Shown: positions 28,161 through 41,390 of the stretch, in pieces
Layout: each line of letters begins with the position of its first letter
Position numbering within the stretch: position 1 is the stretch's first letter
Source of the DNA: Trichomonas vaginalis G3
Lineage: Eukaryota > Parabasalia > Trichomonadida > Trichomonadidae
Direction of reading: 5' to 3'
Assembly (NCBI RefSeq): GCF_026262505.1
Contig: NC_067205.1
Span: 4,154,001 to 4,218,000, forward strand
Length of the DNA stretch: 64,000 nucleotides
Notes under the pieces: model-generated
What the model saw: the letters and a program-made list of their open reading frames with translations, nothing else
The model's database searches: none
Told to the model about the DNA's origin: nothing
Program-made: the position numbers and the translations under genes

Positions 28161-29735
28161 ATGCAAAACGAACAGCTTAACGAATTTACACCAGCTGAAC
28201 ATATCCATCAAATTCGTTTATATTTTGATGTAATCGATAATGCAATTAATATTGGTGATACTAATAGAAGATATATCGATGCTAAAATTCCATCACAACC
28301 AGGAAGCGCAAAGGATCATAACTGGGTCACATTCAATTTATCTCCGCCAGGTGAAAATATGCTAGACCTTTATAACACATTCCTTACAACTACCTATAAA
28401 AGTAAATATATCATTGATAATGCTATTACTGGCTCATCAATTCCAAATACTAATTCTCCAGGTTTCTTTGGCGTTTTTGATGAATCAATTTACACCATTA
28501 ACGCTTATCAGTTATTAGCAAATGGAAGAGTTATTTATAGTCAGGATAACGCAAGAGAAGAAGCATATATCATTTCTAATTCACAGACTACAGAACAAAT
28601 AAAGAAAGTTGATGTTTTCTCAAAAACGAGACATAAAGATGTATGGAAACGTTCTGGAACAGTTTGAACAGGTCAAATTATCTCAGGACCTTTAGCTGCA
28701 GGAGCTGAAATTAATTTTGACATTAAAATAAAGATTTCATGTCGTAAATTCCTTATTCTAGAAGTTATTAGATTTATTCCTGCTTTTGCAGGCAACATTC
28801 AGTTAAAGGTTAAATTTAGTAGCGATGCATTCCAGGTAACAGCACTGCCGGTAGAAGATATTTTAGCTCATAATCCTTCTTTAATCAGTCAGGTAAAAGA
28901 TAATTATGACCCACCAACTAATAAATTTGTTCCATGGAATGAACCATTCAATATGATAACAGCAGTTTCTAAATCAAATGGTGAAATTACTGTTTCAACA
29001 GTTGAACAAAGATTAACGAAGAAATCAGCTGAATTCATTGATTGCTTCATTCATCCTAAAGCATTTTCACTCGATCCAAATATTTACACTGAATTAGTCG
29101 ATCATTATACATCACAAGCTTTATGTTTTCCAATTAAAGTAATGGACTGGATTCCTATGGACGGTTCGTTCAGTAAAGGTTCACCATCAGCAACGTTCAC
29201 AGCAGCTTATACACCAATTAACGTTAAAAGCATTTGGGCTTTATTTAGGAAGAATGATAATTATATCGTGAATTTCGAAAATACTCAATTTGAAACCCTT
29301 CAATTATCAATGGGCGCTTATGGAAGTATGCCAGCTGAACCCGAAAGCTCTTATGGTCCTGTGTTCTATGAAATGGTTGCTAATGCATGCAATACAAATA
29401 ACGATATGATAGGATTTAATGAAGATGTGATGAGGTCGTTAATTGATGATGGAAGCGTTAAACATTTATATGAATCATACGATAACACACATTTCCTCTG
29501 TGGATTCCCTACGGAAACTGATTTCACATTTCAACAGGGTCAAACATCAACGGCACCAATTACTTATAAATTAGGTGTTAAAGCTGATGATACAAATATA
29601 AGCGAAAAATACACTGTCAAACCTTTATTAGGATTTCTTAGAAATGCTTGTTTCGCTATTCAAGTCAGACCAGCTGGCATTCCTGCTGTTAGAATTGATG
29701 ATTATAATTTAGCTGCTGATGGAGGTGAAGAGTAA
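28161..29735 (+). pseudogene. major capsid protein candidate, unit 2 (broken)
   Basis: Same region as 14438-16009, with about one break shared with the other units. A short patch around two thirds of its length differs from unit 1 in four residues. Confidence 0.5.
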
Positions 29736-29790
29736 AAAAAATAAATGTAGTTAATTTTTAATTTTCTGATTTTTTTATTTTTATAAAAAG

Positions 29791-30354
29791 ATGGAAAATA
29801 GCTGGGAAACATTAGTAGCTGATGAAGATTATGAAATAAACACTGAATATCCGTATCAAATAAGAAGGAAGAAAAACGGAAAGACTGTCAGTGAGTATGA
29901 AGAAAAGAATGTATATATAAGATTAACCCTTAACGGTAAAAAATATCTTAAACATAGATTAATAGCTATTCAGTGGATTGATAATCCTGATAGTTTTGGG
30001 GAAGTTGACCATTACGATAAAGTTAGAAATAATAATATGATTGATAATCTACATTGGTGTTCAAGTTCTACAAATAATAGAAATAGAAGTAAAGCAAATG
30101 GAGTAGAATATAATTTCGTTGATGAAATCAGTGAAAATTCAATTACTGTTTCACATTATGGAAATCATGAATTTGAGGATTTATTTTACGACATCGATGC
30201 AGATTTGTTTTATTATTATAACGGTCGTCAGTATAAAGAACTATACATTAATGAAAACATAAATGGTTCATTATATGTTAATGTTTATGATGTTAATGGA
30301 AAAAGAACATGCATTACGTATAGTAAATTCAAACGCTTACATAATTTAATATGA
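29791..30354 (+). CDS. HNH endonuclease-like protein 1, unit 2
   Basis: 187 residues, same as the unit 1 protein; Val-Asp-His and Asn-Leu-His-Trp core kept. Confidence 0.8.
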   Translation: MENSWETLVADEDYEINTEYPYQIRRKKNGKTVSEYEEKNVYIRLTLNGKKYLKHRLIAIQWIDNPDSFGEVDHYDKVRNNNMIDNLHWCSSSTNNRNRSKANGVEYNFVDEISENSITVSHYGNHEFEDLFYDIDADLFYYYNGRQYKELYINENINGSLYVNVYDVNGKRTCITYSKFKRLHNLI

Positions 30355-30409
30355 TAAAAATAAATCTAGTTGATTTTTAATTTTTTGAATTTTTTATTTT
30401 TATAAAAAG

Positions 30410-30964
30410 ATGAGCTGGCAAACACTCGAACATGATAGCGAATATGAAATTTTCACTGAATTTCCTTATACTATAAGACGAATATCTAATAAAAGAGTTG
30501 TAAGTGAATTTGACGAGGGGGATGGTTATATTTGTGTTAATCTTAACAAACATAAACTATTTAAACATAGAATAGTTGCTGAAACTTTCATTCCTAATCC
30601 TGATGGGCTTCGTGAAGTCGATCATATAAATAGAGATAGAGGAGATTATCACATTTCAAATTTACGATGGACTTCGAGAAAAGAAAACATGAGAAATATA
30701 TCTGGTTCTAATGGTTATTGGTTTGATATTATTGATTCACTTCCTGAAGACGCGGTTGAAATCATTCAATATTCAAAATTTACTCTCGAAAATTACTTTT
30801 ATGTCCCGAGTGAAGATTCATTTTATTATTTCATGGGAACTCAATATAGAAAATGTAATGTTTTGCGTCAGTACAAACAAGATTATATAAACATTACTGA
30901 TGTAGAAGGAAGAAGAACAAAATTATCTATTGCAAAATTTAAGAAAGATAATGGTTATGCATAA
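30410..30964 (+). CDS. HNH endonuclease-like protein 2, unit 2
   Basis: 184 residues, same as the unit 1 protein; Val-Asp-His-Ile and Asn-Leu-Arg-Trp core kept. Confidence 0.8.
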   Translation: MSWQTLEHDSEYEIFTEFPYTIRRISNKRVVSEFDEGDGYICVNLNKHKLFKHRIVAETFIPNPDGLREVDHINRDRGDYHISNLRWTSRKENMRNISGSNGYWFDIIDSLPEDAVEIIQYSKFTLENYFYVPSEDSFYYFMGTQYRKCNVLRQYKQDYINITDVEGRRTKLSIAKFKKDNGYA

Positions 30965-31007
30965 ATGACAAAAATAATGAAGTCATTTATTTTTATCATT
31001 CATGACT

Positions 31008-34000
31008 TCAAAACTTTAATTTCCTTATGAAAGTATTTTTGTTTTGGATTGAAAAGTTAAACTTCTCTTCAAATGAAGGTGTGGATGATTTACATAAATC
31101 AAATGCAATTTCCTGACCGTCATGAAGGACTTCATATAGTTTCATAACTGAAAACTCACTATCTTTATCATAAGTTCCAGCAGGTATATGTAAGTTCTTA
31201 TCTTCATCGTAATAGCATTGAACTGCTTCAGGGAACATTTCATTAGCTGTAATTGATATTACATCACCACGAACTCCTTTACAACGACAGTGAAAAGCTA
31301 CTTCACCGATGTCATTTATTAATAAATCTACATATGTTTTCTTTCCACAAAATATCGACTTATAAGCAAGCGATTGATGGTCCTTAGTAATTTCAGCAAA
31401 GTCGGAATGAAATTGACCAAGATTTTTACCAATCAAAACTCTTCCATAGCGTTTCTCATACTCTTGAGCTAAAAGAGGGATATCGCTGTTATAGAGATGC
31501 ATTGAATCCGTATCGGAATAAAAGATACTCAACCACATATCCTCAGCAGTGCAAAATACTTCATTCATGATACGTTTCGACATAGATAAGATATTAACAC
31601 CTAAGGGGCAAAAGTTAAAGTGTCTGCAAATGCTTTTAGTTAGTTTGAAAATAGTTTTATCCGAACCATCTAAACCTTCGAACTTAATAATATGATTATA
31701 ATTTCTGATGGCATACCTAACAGCATCTTTATCATCAATGATTTTAATTTTCGACTCTATCGGGGACAAAATAGTTTTTCCATAAATACTGTTCAAAATT
31801 AATTTAATATTTTCTTGTAGCGGCTTTTCTTCCTTCTTATACTTTAATCTCAATTCAAACAATTTCTTTACTTCGCAACTGATGCCCTGATATTTTATTA
31901 AATCTTGTAAAGTGATGTGGTCCACATACATTAAACAGCATGTGTTTGAACTTCTTGGAACAGTGGCTTTGTCCTTGGTGCTTTTCGCCTTTAGCTCCGG
32001 GTTTAATTCTGGATCGACTGTTATAAGTGGAAAATGTCTTTTAATCTTGATATCAGTTATTTTTATTAAAACAAAGAATCCGGAAATGAATTTATCACCT
32101 TCAGGCTCGCCCTGGTCATCTTCGAATAAATGTTTTAACAAATATTCACGTTTAACATTTCTGGCTTCAAAACTTTCGGAATTCCTTCTAAAGTATAAAG
32201 TCTCGCGATAGCGGATGGATATAGTGAGACAGCATCGAAGTCAGCAATGAGTTTCTTTTCGCTCTTTTGTTTCTTATTATCAGCTAACATACATCTTCCA
32301 CCTTGAATACAGCGTGAAATAAACTCACGGGGTTTATTTGATAGGTCATATAAATTTCCATTAGGGAAGTATACTCTGTTCTCAAATAATTTATTAGCAA
32401 TTGAACAAATGCTAACGTAATCATAAACGTTTAAATCAAATTCTTTTAATATATCATTTCTGAACTTAACGAAACCTTCTCTTATAATCCTTACGTCCTG
32501 TTTACAGTAAAATGAGCTCTATTTTTCTAAATCGAAATGGTTTTCATCTATTCTGCAGTTTTCGATTAAATCTATGTTTTTCATGAACGTTTCAACATCC
32601 TGGACAAACTTACATGCTTCAGAAATGACACCAGTTCTGTTATCATTAACTAATAAAGAACTTGAATAATATTGATACGGAAATACTTCCTTGGGTCCAG
32701 TTTGTAAATGAAACATTTCAGGAAATAGGTTAAGCTTCTTATTTATAACAGTGTATGAATCTTTTATAATGATTGCTTTACCTTTATATATTCCCGTTAT
32801 CTGCATTGTTCTAGAACCCTTAATAATTGGTGTACCACTGATTTCTGTTAAATGTCTTAAAATGAAATTGATATCATAACTGAGATTATGAAAATATACT
32901 AAACTCTTATCTGGAATTCTTTCTAAAAATTCTGTTGCACAATTTTGACCCCAAATGCTTTCGCTAATCTTTCCATCTTCACTGTCATAACAAATGTTAA
33001 AGGCTTTATGAACTCCATCAGTGCTACATTCAAAGTCAGCGAAGAAAATGTGTTCAGGAATGAATTTTTGTTTTGATTTATCATTATCTTTACTTTCGGA
33101 CTTTTTCTTTAACTGAACACAGTAGTTGGGAGTATAATTTAAATCTTTAAACGGTGCAAGTTTTTGTTTATATAAATCTGTTGTATAAGTGAAAAGTTCT
33201 CCATAAGATAAAGGTTCAAAGTAATTGCACTCTCTTAATGTTTTCAAAATATCCCATAAAGGAGTTGTTCGTGAAGAATCAATTATAAATCTATTTTCTC
33301 TTTTCTTATATATTTTCATTTGACGCTCGATATTCCAGCCGCCTAATGATTTGAGAATTTCGTTATAATTTTTGATAAAATATGTTGTCATCGGTAATCT
33401 TTCATTTAACATGTAATGGTCTTCAACAAGAAGTATGTCAATAGTTCGAACAGTTTCACATTCTTTTGGTATATATCTCTTTATTTCATTATGTCTAGAG
33501 TCATTGAAATAACCAATGGTAACATTAAATGCTATGCCTGTTGCGTTAGAAATTTCCTGAATCTTACTTTGTGGAAAATCCCTAACTCTAATGACTTCAC
33601 GCATGTGGTCTACCGTCTGCTCATCAACTCCAGCCTGAATGCAAGCATAAACGAAGCAGTTATCTTCTGTCATCAACTTAGCAGTTCTTTTATTAAGTTC
33701 ATTGAAAATTTGATAGCGTTCAAGATTTATCGGTAATCTGCAAATATATTTCCAAAACTCACCACTTCTCTTTTTATTCGTTCTCTTTTCATCAAGAATT
33801 TCATTCCAAAAATCATCTATATCCTGTTTATCTCCTATTTCTTTAAGTCTGTTTAATAATCTTTGCTGACGTGCTGTTAATTTGCTTTCATCTCTTTTTT
33901 CTCTCTTCTGTGGCTTACCTTTCTTAATATCACTCATCGTTAATCCTTCATATTCAGTTAAATCATACATTTTAATTTCTTCGAGGTTCTTAATATTTGT

Positions 34001-34875
34001 CATGAAGAAATCATAATGTTTTTCAATTATTCCAGCTGTGTTTGCTTCAATCTCTGTTATAAAGTTTTCTTGCTTTAACTGATGAAGTAAAGCTCCGATG
34101 TTCTCGATATTCAATGTTGAATTAGTAAATTTACCATCGAGTTTATAACAAATCATCCATTTTTGCTGTGAATTTACTTTTATCTTCTGCAGAATCCTAA
34201 TAAACATTTTTCCGAAACGTTCATGTAGGTAATTTCTGTTTTCTTCATTGAGTTCTTTAATGTTAAAATCTATGATTCTATTTCCTGATTTAACATTTTT
34301 GCGTTTATTATTTTCATCCTTCTTTAACCATTTCTCACCATCAAGAGCTTTATCATCTATAGATTTAATTACTTCGTTTGCTTTGCGTAATTGTGCAATT
34401 GCTTTTGCATATTTTACAGCTATATTTTTCTTTTCTTCATCGCTTTTCTTCTTTCTCGTTTCACCTACATTAACATTAGTTATATCATGCATTTCCTGCC
34501 TAACTTCCTTCTGTACCGCCTTACGCGTCTTTCCTACATCAACATTAGTTATATCATACATTTCTTTTCTTACTTCCTTCGGTACTGCTGTCCTTGTCCT
34601 TCCTACATCAAATTCATCATATCATGAATTTCCTGCCTAACTTCCTTCGGTACTGATTGTTTATGATATAAATTAACCTGAATATCATTTAAAGGAAATG
34701 TTTTGTTATTAATGTAATCATTAATTTTCTCGTAAGTGATTTCACCTCTGTAATCATTGAGGTATTTAGCTAATGATGATTTGTTAGTCGCATATCTTTT
34801 GCTAACTTCAATGTCAGCATTCTTCAATAACTTCTTAATTTCTTCATGGTCTAATCTAGATAGCTTTTTATACAT
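31008..34875 (-). pseudogene. family B DNA polymerase, unit 2 (broken)
   Basis: Same polymerase as 17282-21152; all exonuclease and polymerase motifs remain readable. About three breaks. Its N-terminal repeat array differs slightly from the other units. Confidence 0.85.
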
Positions 34876-34971
34876 CTTTTATGGAAAATAAAAAAATATT
34901 TTCGTAAAAATAAAATTTATTTTTAAAGTTATTTTTTTAAAATAATTTATATTTTTAATTTTAATAAAATA

Positions 34972-35439
34972 ATGTCTGAGTACAAGTTTTATTCATACAA
35001 TGCTCTCGCTACTGCTGTTAAGAATGAATTCATAAATGGAAAAAACGTGAACGCAATATTAAATAAAAAGTTTGTGAAAGAATCTAAATACGGTCAGTTC
35101 GTTAAACCATACGCTATCATTATTGACAGAAAACGTTACACACCACATGAAATAGCAGTATTACTTAAACAAAGAGGAATATTTGTAAATATTAAAGATT
35201 CTCATTATACGATTATGAAGAACTCCAACGCTGAATTTTTCAGTATCGTTTTAGATTTATCGCAGCAGAAAGAATACAAGAAAGGTGAAGTAATAATGAA
35301 ATATTATCCTTCATCTCTGAAGACGATAACGAATAAAGATATAATCAATAAGCTCCTACCAGTAATTGAGGAAGCAACGATTGAATTTGATGAAGAAGGA
35401 ACGGAAATGATTGAGGAAATAGACCCTGAGGCATTATAA
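34972..35439 (+). CDS. 155-residue protein, unit 2
   Basis: Identical to the unit 1 copy as read; acidic C-terminus, TAAA stop context. Confidence 0.6.
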   Translation: MSEYKFYSYNALATAVKNEFINGKNVNAILNKKFVKESKYGQFVKPYAIIIDRKRYTPHEIAVLLKQRGIFVNIKDSHYTIMKNSNAEFFSIVLDLSQQKEYKKGEVIMKYYPSSLKTITNKDIINKLLPVIEEATIEFDEEGTEMIEEIDPEAL

Positions 35440-35492
35440 ACACTAAAATTATTTTTATAAAAAATTAGTTACAGTCAGTCAGTAAAATTTAA

Positions 35493-36527
35493 GGGTGCAC
35501 ACGAGAGGATCATGTAAACTTCAGAATTTAGAACCTTATTTTTAGGCATTATCTTGGCTACCTATTTAGGCTCGAAAAGCAAAAAATATCAAAAATACAA
35601 CCTGACTCCATTATGACCCTTTCATGTAGGTAGTTTTTATCCGCTAGTATTTTCCCTTTGAATCTCTTTACAATTCGAAATCAAATTCAAATCTCAGTAG
35701 AAGAAAGGAAGAATCGACTTACTACGGTTGTAATACGAATAAATACATATATTTAATTATTTTTATTTACATAATAATTGTTTGAAGCTCATATTCCATC
35801 AAATTTTTAAATAAAAACATTAAAATGTTGAAAATGTTCATATATTTTAATAGGTTTTGGCACTTTATTGAGGAATTACCACATACATAGTCGAACTGAA
35901 CTTGATATTTTGAAATTTAAATTATTTATCAAAATTAAAATTTAACTTGAAATTTATAATTATTTAGTCATATTTTGCATAATTCTAAGTAGATTTTGTA
36001 AAAAATCAAGATAGAAAAATTTTAACGTGCTTTATTTTTTCTTTTTATAATAATACATATTATTATATAATTAACATATTCATAATGTTTCACCCTTTCA
36101 AAAATATAATCCTCCTCCTCTCAAATAAACGTACATACGGGTGGCCTCTTTTTTCAAAAAATTAAAATTTGAAATTTTGGGCTCAAATATTAGAGATTTT
36201 TTTCAACTTTCAACGATATATGTTGTCTATATCAGACCTCCTTTCTTTTTATACTTAACATTGTTCCTAAATCTCAGCCGTTAAGGCTGTTCTGAAAATA
36301 TTTTTTTCGAAAAAATTCGAAAAAAATTCTTAAAATTCAAAAATCCCTTAATTCCTGAGGATTTTGGAAAAAAGTTTTTACATGAACATGTGTATATTAG
36401 ATGAAGTATATTGATAAGGTAAAAATCAAATTTTATTGCATATTCATCGAGAAAATAAACTAACGAATCCCTCAAAATTGAGAGGTAATCCTCCTCCTCT
36501 CAAATAAACGTACATACGGGTGCACCC
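35493..36527. mobile_element. TTAA-flanked element, unit 2
   Basis: Copy of 21773-22810 at the same site, with GGGTGCAC/GTGCACCC ends and flanking TTAA. Its presence at the same place in every unit shows it inserted before the array formed. Confidence 0.6.
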
Positions 36528-36587
36528 TTAAACCAAAAAATATTTTTAGTTGAAAGGGTATTTCTAACCCGATATCTACCCTCATTT

Positions 36588-37085
36588 CTACCCCATTAAT
36601 TTTTCATAACATTTAGTCATTAATTTTTCAAGTTCATGCATATCAGTGTTTAAAAACTCATTGACTTCATCTTCAACGGTATCATTTTGTAATAAGAATA
36701 TTTTCTTTAGTTTCATGTCAACATCCCGAACAGCACAAAGGATAAAATCATATTCATTTCTTCCGTTAAACATACTTTTTCTTTCTCGTTCATCGTTAAA
36801 TAAATTATTGAAAATATAAACAGCGGTGTAAAAGTTATGTACTGTATTAAATGTTGAAGCTTCACCTATTTTAGATTTTAGGATTCTTTTAGTAAGTAAA
36901 TTGTTATCGTTCTTTCTGTTTTCCTTATCGTTCATGTCGAATCTGTCGAACCACATATCCTGTATTTCATCGAATTTACGAACTATAGAATCCGTCATTT
37001 CCCTGGTTAATGAGGGGTAATCATTATTAATTTTTTCATATAATTTGTCCATATGATTTTCATCAACATTCGCCATGTTAAACAT
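36588..37085 (-). CDS. 165-residue protein, unit 2
   Basis: Same as the unit 1 protein; 3' motif at 36556-36594. Confidence 0.6.
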   Translation of the reverse strand: MFNMANVDENHMDKLYEKINNDYPSLTREMTDSIVRKFDEIQDMWFDRFDMNDKENRKNDNNLLTKRILKSKIGEASTFNTVHNFYTAVYIFNNLFNDERERKSMFNGRNEYDFILCAVRDVDMKLKKIFLLQNDTVEDEVNEFLNTDMHELEKLMTKCYEKLMG

Positions 37086-37164
37086 TTAATTAAAGCAAAA
37101 ATATATTTTTAGTTGAAAAGGGTAGATATACTCCGATATCTAACCTGATTTCTACCCCGTCATT

Positions 37165-38106
37165 TTACAAACGTTTAACGTGATATACGTTATGAATTCG
37201 TGAAATTTTAAATATTTTTGTAGCTTCTATTTCTTCAGTTAATATATCAAAAGTTTTAACGATACCGAAAGTTTCTTTATACTTCTTCTTGACATCAGAT
37301 AAAAGGAAATCATCGGCTGTGGGATAGTTTTTATTCAGAAATTCTAACATGTTCATTTTATCTTCTGCCAGCTTCTCTGCTTCTTTCTTTAGGTCTGCGT
37401 AATCGTTTCTCATTCTTTCTATCTCTTTTACTGAATAGTTATATTTCCTAATTGCTGCTTTACATTTCGAACACTGAGGATTCATTTTTGCGTTATATTC
37501 TGAAACCTTACCTGCTAAAATAACTAAAGCATCAATGGCTTTCTTTAAATCTGAAGCAGTTGGTTTTATCTGTTCATGCCATACTTTACCTCTTCTGTCT
37601 TTATCTCTAATCTCCCACACACATCTAGCAGCTAATGAAACAAAACTATCGTATGTCTTAAACTCCTCAGATTTATAAATATCAGAAATGTTTTTATAAA
37701 CCATGTCGCAGTCTTTATCCATAATCTTGTGGTTACAATGAAAACCTAAGAATTCAGAATTTACCTTACGAATGAATTTCTTAATTTCTGCTGAATCAGT
37801 AACTTTAAATTCAATTTCATCGAATTCAGGAATAGTTAGTTTCTGTTGCTGAACTTCAGGTAATTTAGGTAAATGGTCTATGATATCTTGCATTTCATAT
37901 AACTCCTCTCCATTTGTTTCATCTTTCGCGCTACAGTCTAAATTACTTGTTAAAAGTTCCTGCTTAATTTTTTGTATTTCTGTTTCGAAAGTAAATGAAG
38001 AAGGAATGAAGTTTTTCATTTCTACTAACATTGACGTAGGATTCATGACTAATGAATTTGGTGCCGTTGATATCGAAAGTGCGGATGTTTCGATTTTTGT
38101 AATCAT
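37165..38106 (-). CDS. 313-residue protein, unit 2
   Basis: Same as the unit 1 protein; Cys-Ser-Lys-Cys pair and coiled coil kept. Confidence 0.6.
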   Translation of the reverse strand: MITKIETSALSISTAPNSLVMNPTSMLVEMKNFIPSSFTFETEIQKIKQELLTSNLDCSAKDETNGEELYEMQDIIDHLPKLPEVQQQKLTIPEFDEIEFKVTDSAEIKKFIRKVNSEFLGFHCNHKIMDKDCDMVYKNISDIYKSEEFKTYDSFVSLAARCVWEIRDKDRRGKVWHEQIKPTASDLKKAIDALVILAGKVSEYNAKMNPQCSKCKAAIRKYNYSVKEIERMRNDYADLKKEAEKLAEDKMNMLEFLNKNYPTADDFLLSDVKKKYKETFGIVKTFDILTEEIEATKIFKISRIHNVYHVKRL

Positions 38107-38196
38107 ATTTATATAAAAATAAAAAAATAAAAATAAAATAAAAACTAACTTTATTTTTTATTTCGTGAAAAATTAAAAATAAAATTTTATTTTCTT

Positions 38197-38414
38197 TTAC
38201 TCATAATATTTTTGTGCATAATGACCCCATACCTTTAACTTCTTTTCTGCTGCTTCTATTGCAATCTTAGCGAGTTCATATTCTTTATAATCTCTTATTA
38301 AATCAGCTTGTTCCAACTGGTCTAGTTCATATTCTTTCTGCGGTTCAGTAATTTGTCTAACTTCTTCTTCAAATAAAATTTCTGCATTTTCTGTTGTGTC
38401 TTCCTCCTTCACCA
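38197..38414 (-). pseudogene. partial acidic gene at the right edge of unit 2
   Basis: Same remnant and same host join as 24481-24698. Confidence 0.55.
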
Positions 38415-38902
38415 CAATCAAAGACTGTTGAATCTTCAAAAATGTTTTTGTTGTTTGAAGTTGATGATGACATATATGAACATAAAAATACTCCTTCACC
38501 CCAACTTGTTTGTATAGATTTTGTGGCACATGTTTGATAGATAACACAACTTCCATATCTATAATAAACTGTTTGAGATGGAGTTTTTGTGCCATTGAAT
38601 TCAGAAATAGAAATAAGAAGTTTTGTTTGATCATTGATGTTTATACTGACAACAACTTCTTTAATTTCATTGAATAAACATGTTGTAATATAATAATTTC
38701 CTTGTTTTGATCGACTAAATATTTCATTTTCGGTGTGTTTTTCAGTGATAACTGAATTTTCATAAAAATGTGTCCAAGTATCAAGACTTGGACCTGAATC
38801 GAAGAACTGTCTTAATAAATGTTTCATTTTCATACATTCCATAAAAATATTTGAATGAATTACTCCTAAAATTTCGTTTAGCACACAAAGAATAGTTTTT
38901 AT
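38415..38902 (-). pseudogene. host beta-helix gene fragment, junction 2/3
   Basis: Copy of 24699-25186, with ATA at the start-codon position and the same break point. Confidence 0.75.
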
Positions 38903-39384
38903 TTAATATGGACATAATATTATTTAAGTGTAAAGATTGTTTAATTAAAATTGCCAAGACATTATATTTATCAAGGGATATATAATCCCTTGAAGTTGAA
39001 AATCAAAACATTTTATGTCACTTTTTTGGTATTTTTTTATAAAAATTTATGTTGGCATTTTTTTAAAGGAGTACAAGTATCGATGATTTCATTCATATTT
39101 TACACTTCAAACTCAATTAGAATACGATTGTAGTCATAATGATAATCTTCTCTGCGCAAGGGTCTCAAACGAATTCTAATAAAAGAGGAGAAGTTTTTAA
39201 ATGCAAGTACAAAGCAGCATCTTCTAAACACACTTTAACAAACCATGAGAAATATATCGAGTTTAATTAGAAAGAATGAATTTAATTTTAATTTTGCATT
39301 GTTTAATAGTTTTTTTTTTAACAATGATGTATATCTTGATAAACTTTATTGCATTGATATTTTCTCAAAAACAATAGCCAATCA
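38903..39384 (-). repeat. upstream block of the beta-helix family, junction 2/3
   Basis: Copy of 25187-25677, essentially identical apart from one A/C run difference. Confidence 0.75.
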
Positions 39385-39811
39385 TTTTTATTATTGTATA
39401 TTTTGCTGAAAACAGGAAATCACAAACAGATCAAAAAGAACTGCTAAAATTAGAGATAACAAAACCATATATACCTAAAATTAAATTTAATCCTTTGATA
39501 GAGATAATGATATTCCAACATTAATTGATGGTAAAATTTCAAAATTTAAACACATTTTCCTACGTAAAGTCTCCCTATCGTTTTTCTCCCTCAATATTGA
39601 GGGAACCTCTATCAAAAATTTGAATAAGAGACTTTACAAAAGAAAAGGAGTTTACTCATCATTCATTTATATCTTGAATGTTGATTATTACCATTAAAAT
39701 AGAATATTTATTATCATAATCAATAGATTAAAGATGATAAAAATATATGAAATACAAAAGAATGCATTAAAGAATAGTAAGGAATAAAATTACAAGAAAT
39801 TTCAGTTAGTA

Positions 39812-39863
39812 TCTAGTAATTGGGTACCAAGGGTCTACGCCCCTCGGACCCCAAATTACTAGA
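39812..39863. repeat. GC-rich hairpin, unit 3
   Basis: Copy of the hairpin at 12373-12424. Confidence 0.7.
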
Positions 39864-40206
39864 ATTTACAAAAACCGTTTGACATGTAAAATACATTTGA
39901 CATTTACAAAAAATAAAAATAATAATTTTTTAAAAAATAAACTTAAAAATTAACGTTAAAATTTTTGACACTTCACAAAATAAAAAAAATTAAAAATAAA
40001 CTTTAAAAAATTAACGTTAAAATTTTTTTATTTATTTTTTTTATCATAGATTTTAACACCCAGAGTAAAAAAATAATTTTTTAAAAATAAATTAACTCAA
40101 AATTTTTTTAATTTCTGTATATACTAAATTTTTCATAAATGATAAAATTAATTTTAGGGTATATCTAACCCGATATCTAACCTCATTTCTAACCTTGTGA
40201 ATTTTC

Positions 40207-41046
40207 TTATAAAGTTGCGATAGTTGAATTCAGTAACTGAGCCTCAAGGAAGAAAACATCCTTTCCGTCTTCGGGTAACACAACGGAGCATTTATGATCA
40301 TGTGTAGAATACATATCAATCCAAAACTCTCTATTATTTCCTGATAACTTATAATATTTAATATTTGTTAATGGCGTCGATCTAGTATGACCGATAAATT
40401 CATTTTCAACCCCTTTAGCGATATTTGAATATAAAATGACTTGTTTTCTGTCCCATACATTATATGTTATTATTGGTAATAATACTGTTCGTTCTTCTCC
40501 GGGTTTATAATTAAATACATTCATGAAGTCTTCATTATACTGAGAAATTTTAAAACCTATCCTAAAATCACTTTGTCTCTTTTCTGCTATTTCATTAAAC
40601 GGTGAGTATATAACAAATGTGCATGTATGTGAATCATCTATTTGTTCAATAAATTCATAATGAAAGTCTATAATTTGTGGTTGAATTACTTCTTCTTTTA
40701 ATTTATCAAGATACACATTTAATCCTAAAGCGGTTTTGTTAAATTTCTTTTCGAAAATTTCGTTAAAATCACTCATGCATTCATATAATGTTGTGTCGTC
40801 TTTGAAATATTTATATATGTGAATAGTTTGCTTAAATTCTTGGATTTCGTTTATAACAACAACTTCGAGCTCAAATTCAACCTTTCTAAATCCTCGTGTT
40901 ATATACATACTTGATAAACCAATATATTTTTCGTTTATATTAACAGACCAGTCAATAGGTAATTTAAATGTGATTCTATTTCCATTTATTTTAACATTTT
41001 CGTCTTCAGAACTGAAAGCGACTGTTAAAGGTACTTGTCTATACAT
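40207..41046 (-). CDS. penton-like protein, unit 3
   Basis: 279 residues, same protein as 12767-13606. Confidence 0.45.
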   Translation of the reverse strand: MYRQVPLTVAFSSEDENVKINGNRITFKLPIDWSVNINEKYIGLSSMYITRGFRKVEFELEVVVINEIQEFKQTIHIYKYFKDDTTLYECMSDFNEIFEKKFNKTALGLNVYLDKLKEEVIQPQIIDFHYEFIEQIDDSHTCTFVIYSPFNEIAEKRQSDFRIGFKISQYNEDFMNVFNYKPGEERTVLLPIITYNVWDRKQVILYSNIAKGVENEFIGHTRSTPLTNIKYYKLSGNNREFWIDMYSTHDHKCSVVLPEDGKDVFFLEAQLLNSTIATL

Positions 41047-41070
41047 TTATTACAAACAAAAATATATCAT

Positions 41071-41340
41071 TTATTCTTTCTTCTCAATGGATTCAGCCTT
41101 TTCCTTTTCCGCCTTTTCTTTAGCCTCACGTTCTCTTTTTGCTTTCATTCGCGGGTTCTTCTCTCTTCCTGCAGCTAATGCGGCTAACTGCTTTTCACTT
41201 AATTTCCTTTTTGGTTTTTCTGGTTTTTCTTCAGCGCTCTGCGCCAAGACCGAAGGTCCTGTTTTTGATGTCTTTAGTTCTTTTAATATCTGCTCACGAA
41301 TTTCTTTTTTGATGGCTTCAATATCTAATCCCTGACTCAT
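41071..41340 (-). CDS. small basic coiled-coil protein, unit 3
   Basis: 89 residues from the ATG at 41338-41340; same as unit 1. Confidence 0.6.
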   Translation of the reverse strand: MSQGLDIEAIKKEIREQILKELKTSKTGPSVLAQSAEEKPEKPKRKLSEKQLAALAAGREKNPRMKAKREREAKEKAEKEKAESIEKKE

Positions 41341-41390
41341 TTGATTACCGATAAAAAATTCAAAATTTAAAAATTTTATTTGAATTAAAT

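Larger units (their letters stand above)
25678..38414. mobile_element. Polinton-related fossil, array unit 2
   Basis: Same parts and order as unit 1. Broken, about four breaks, of which those in capsid and polymerase are partly shared with all units. It joins a host beta-helix fragment on its right. Confidence 0.75.
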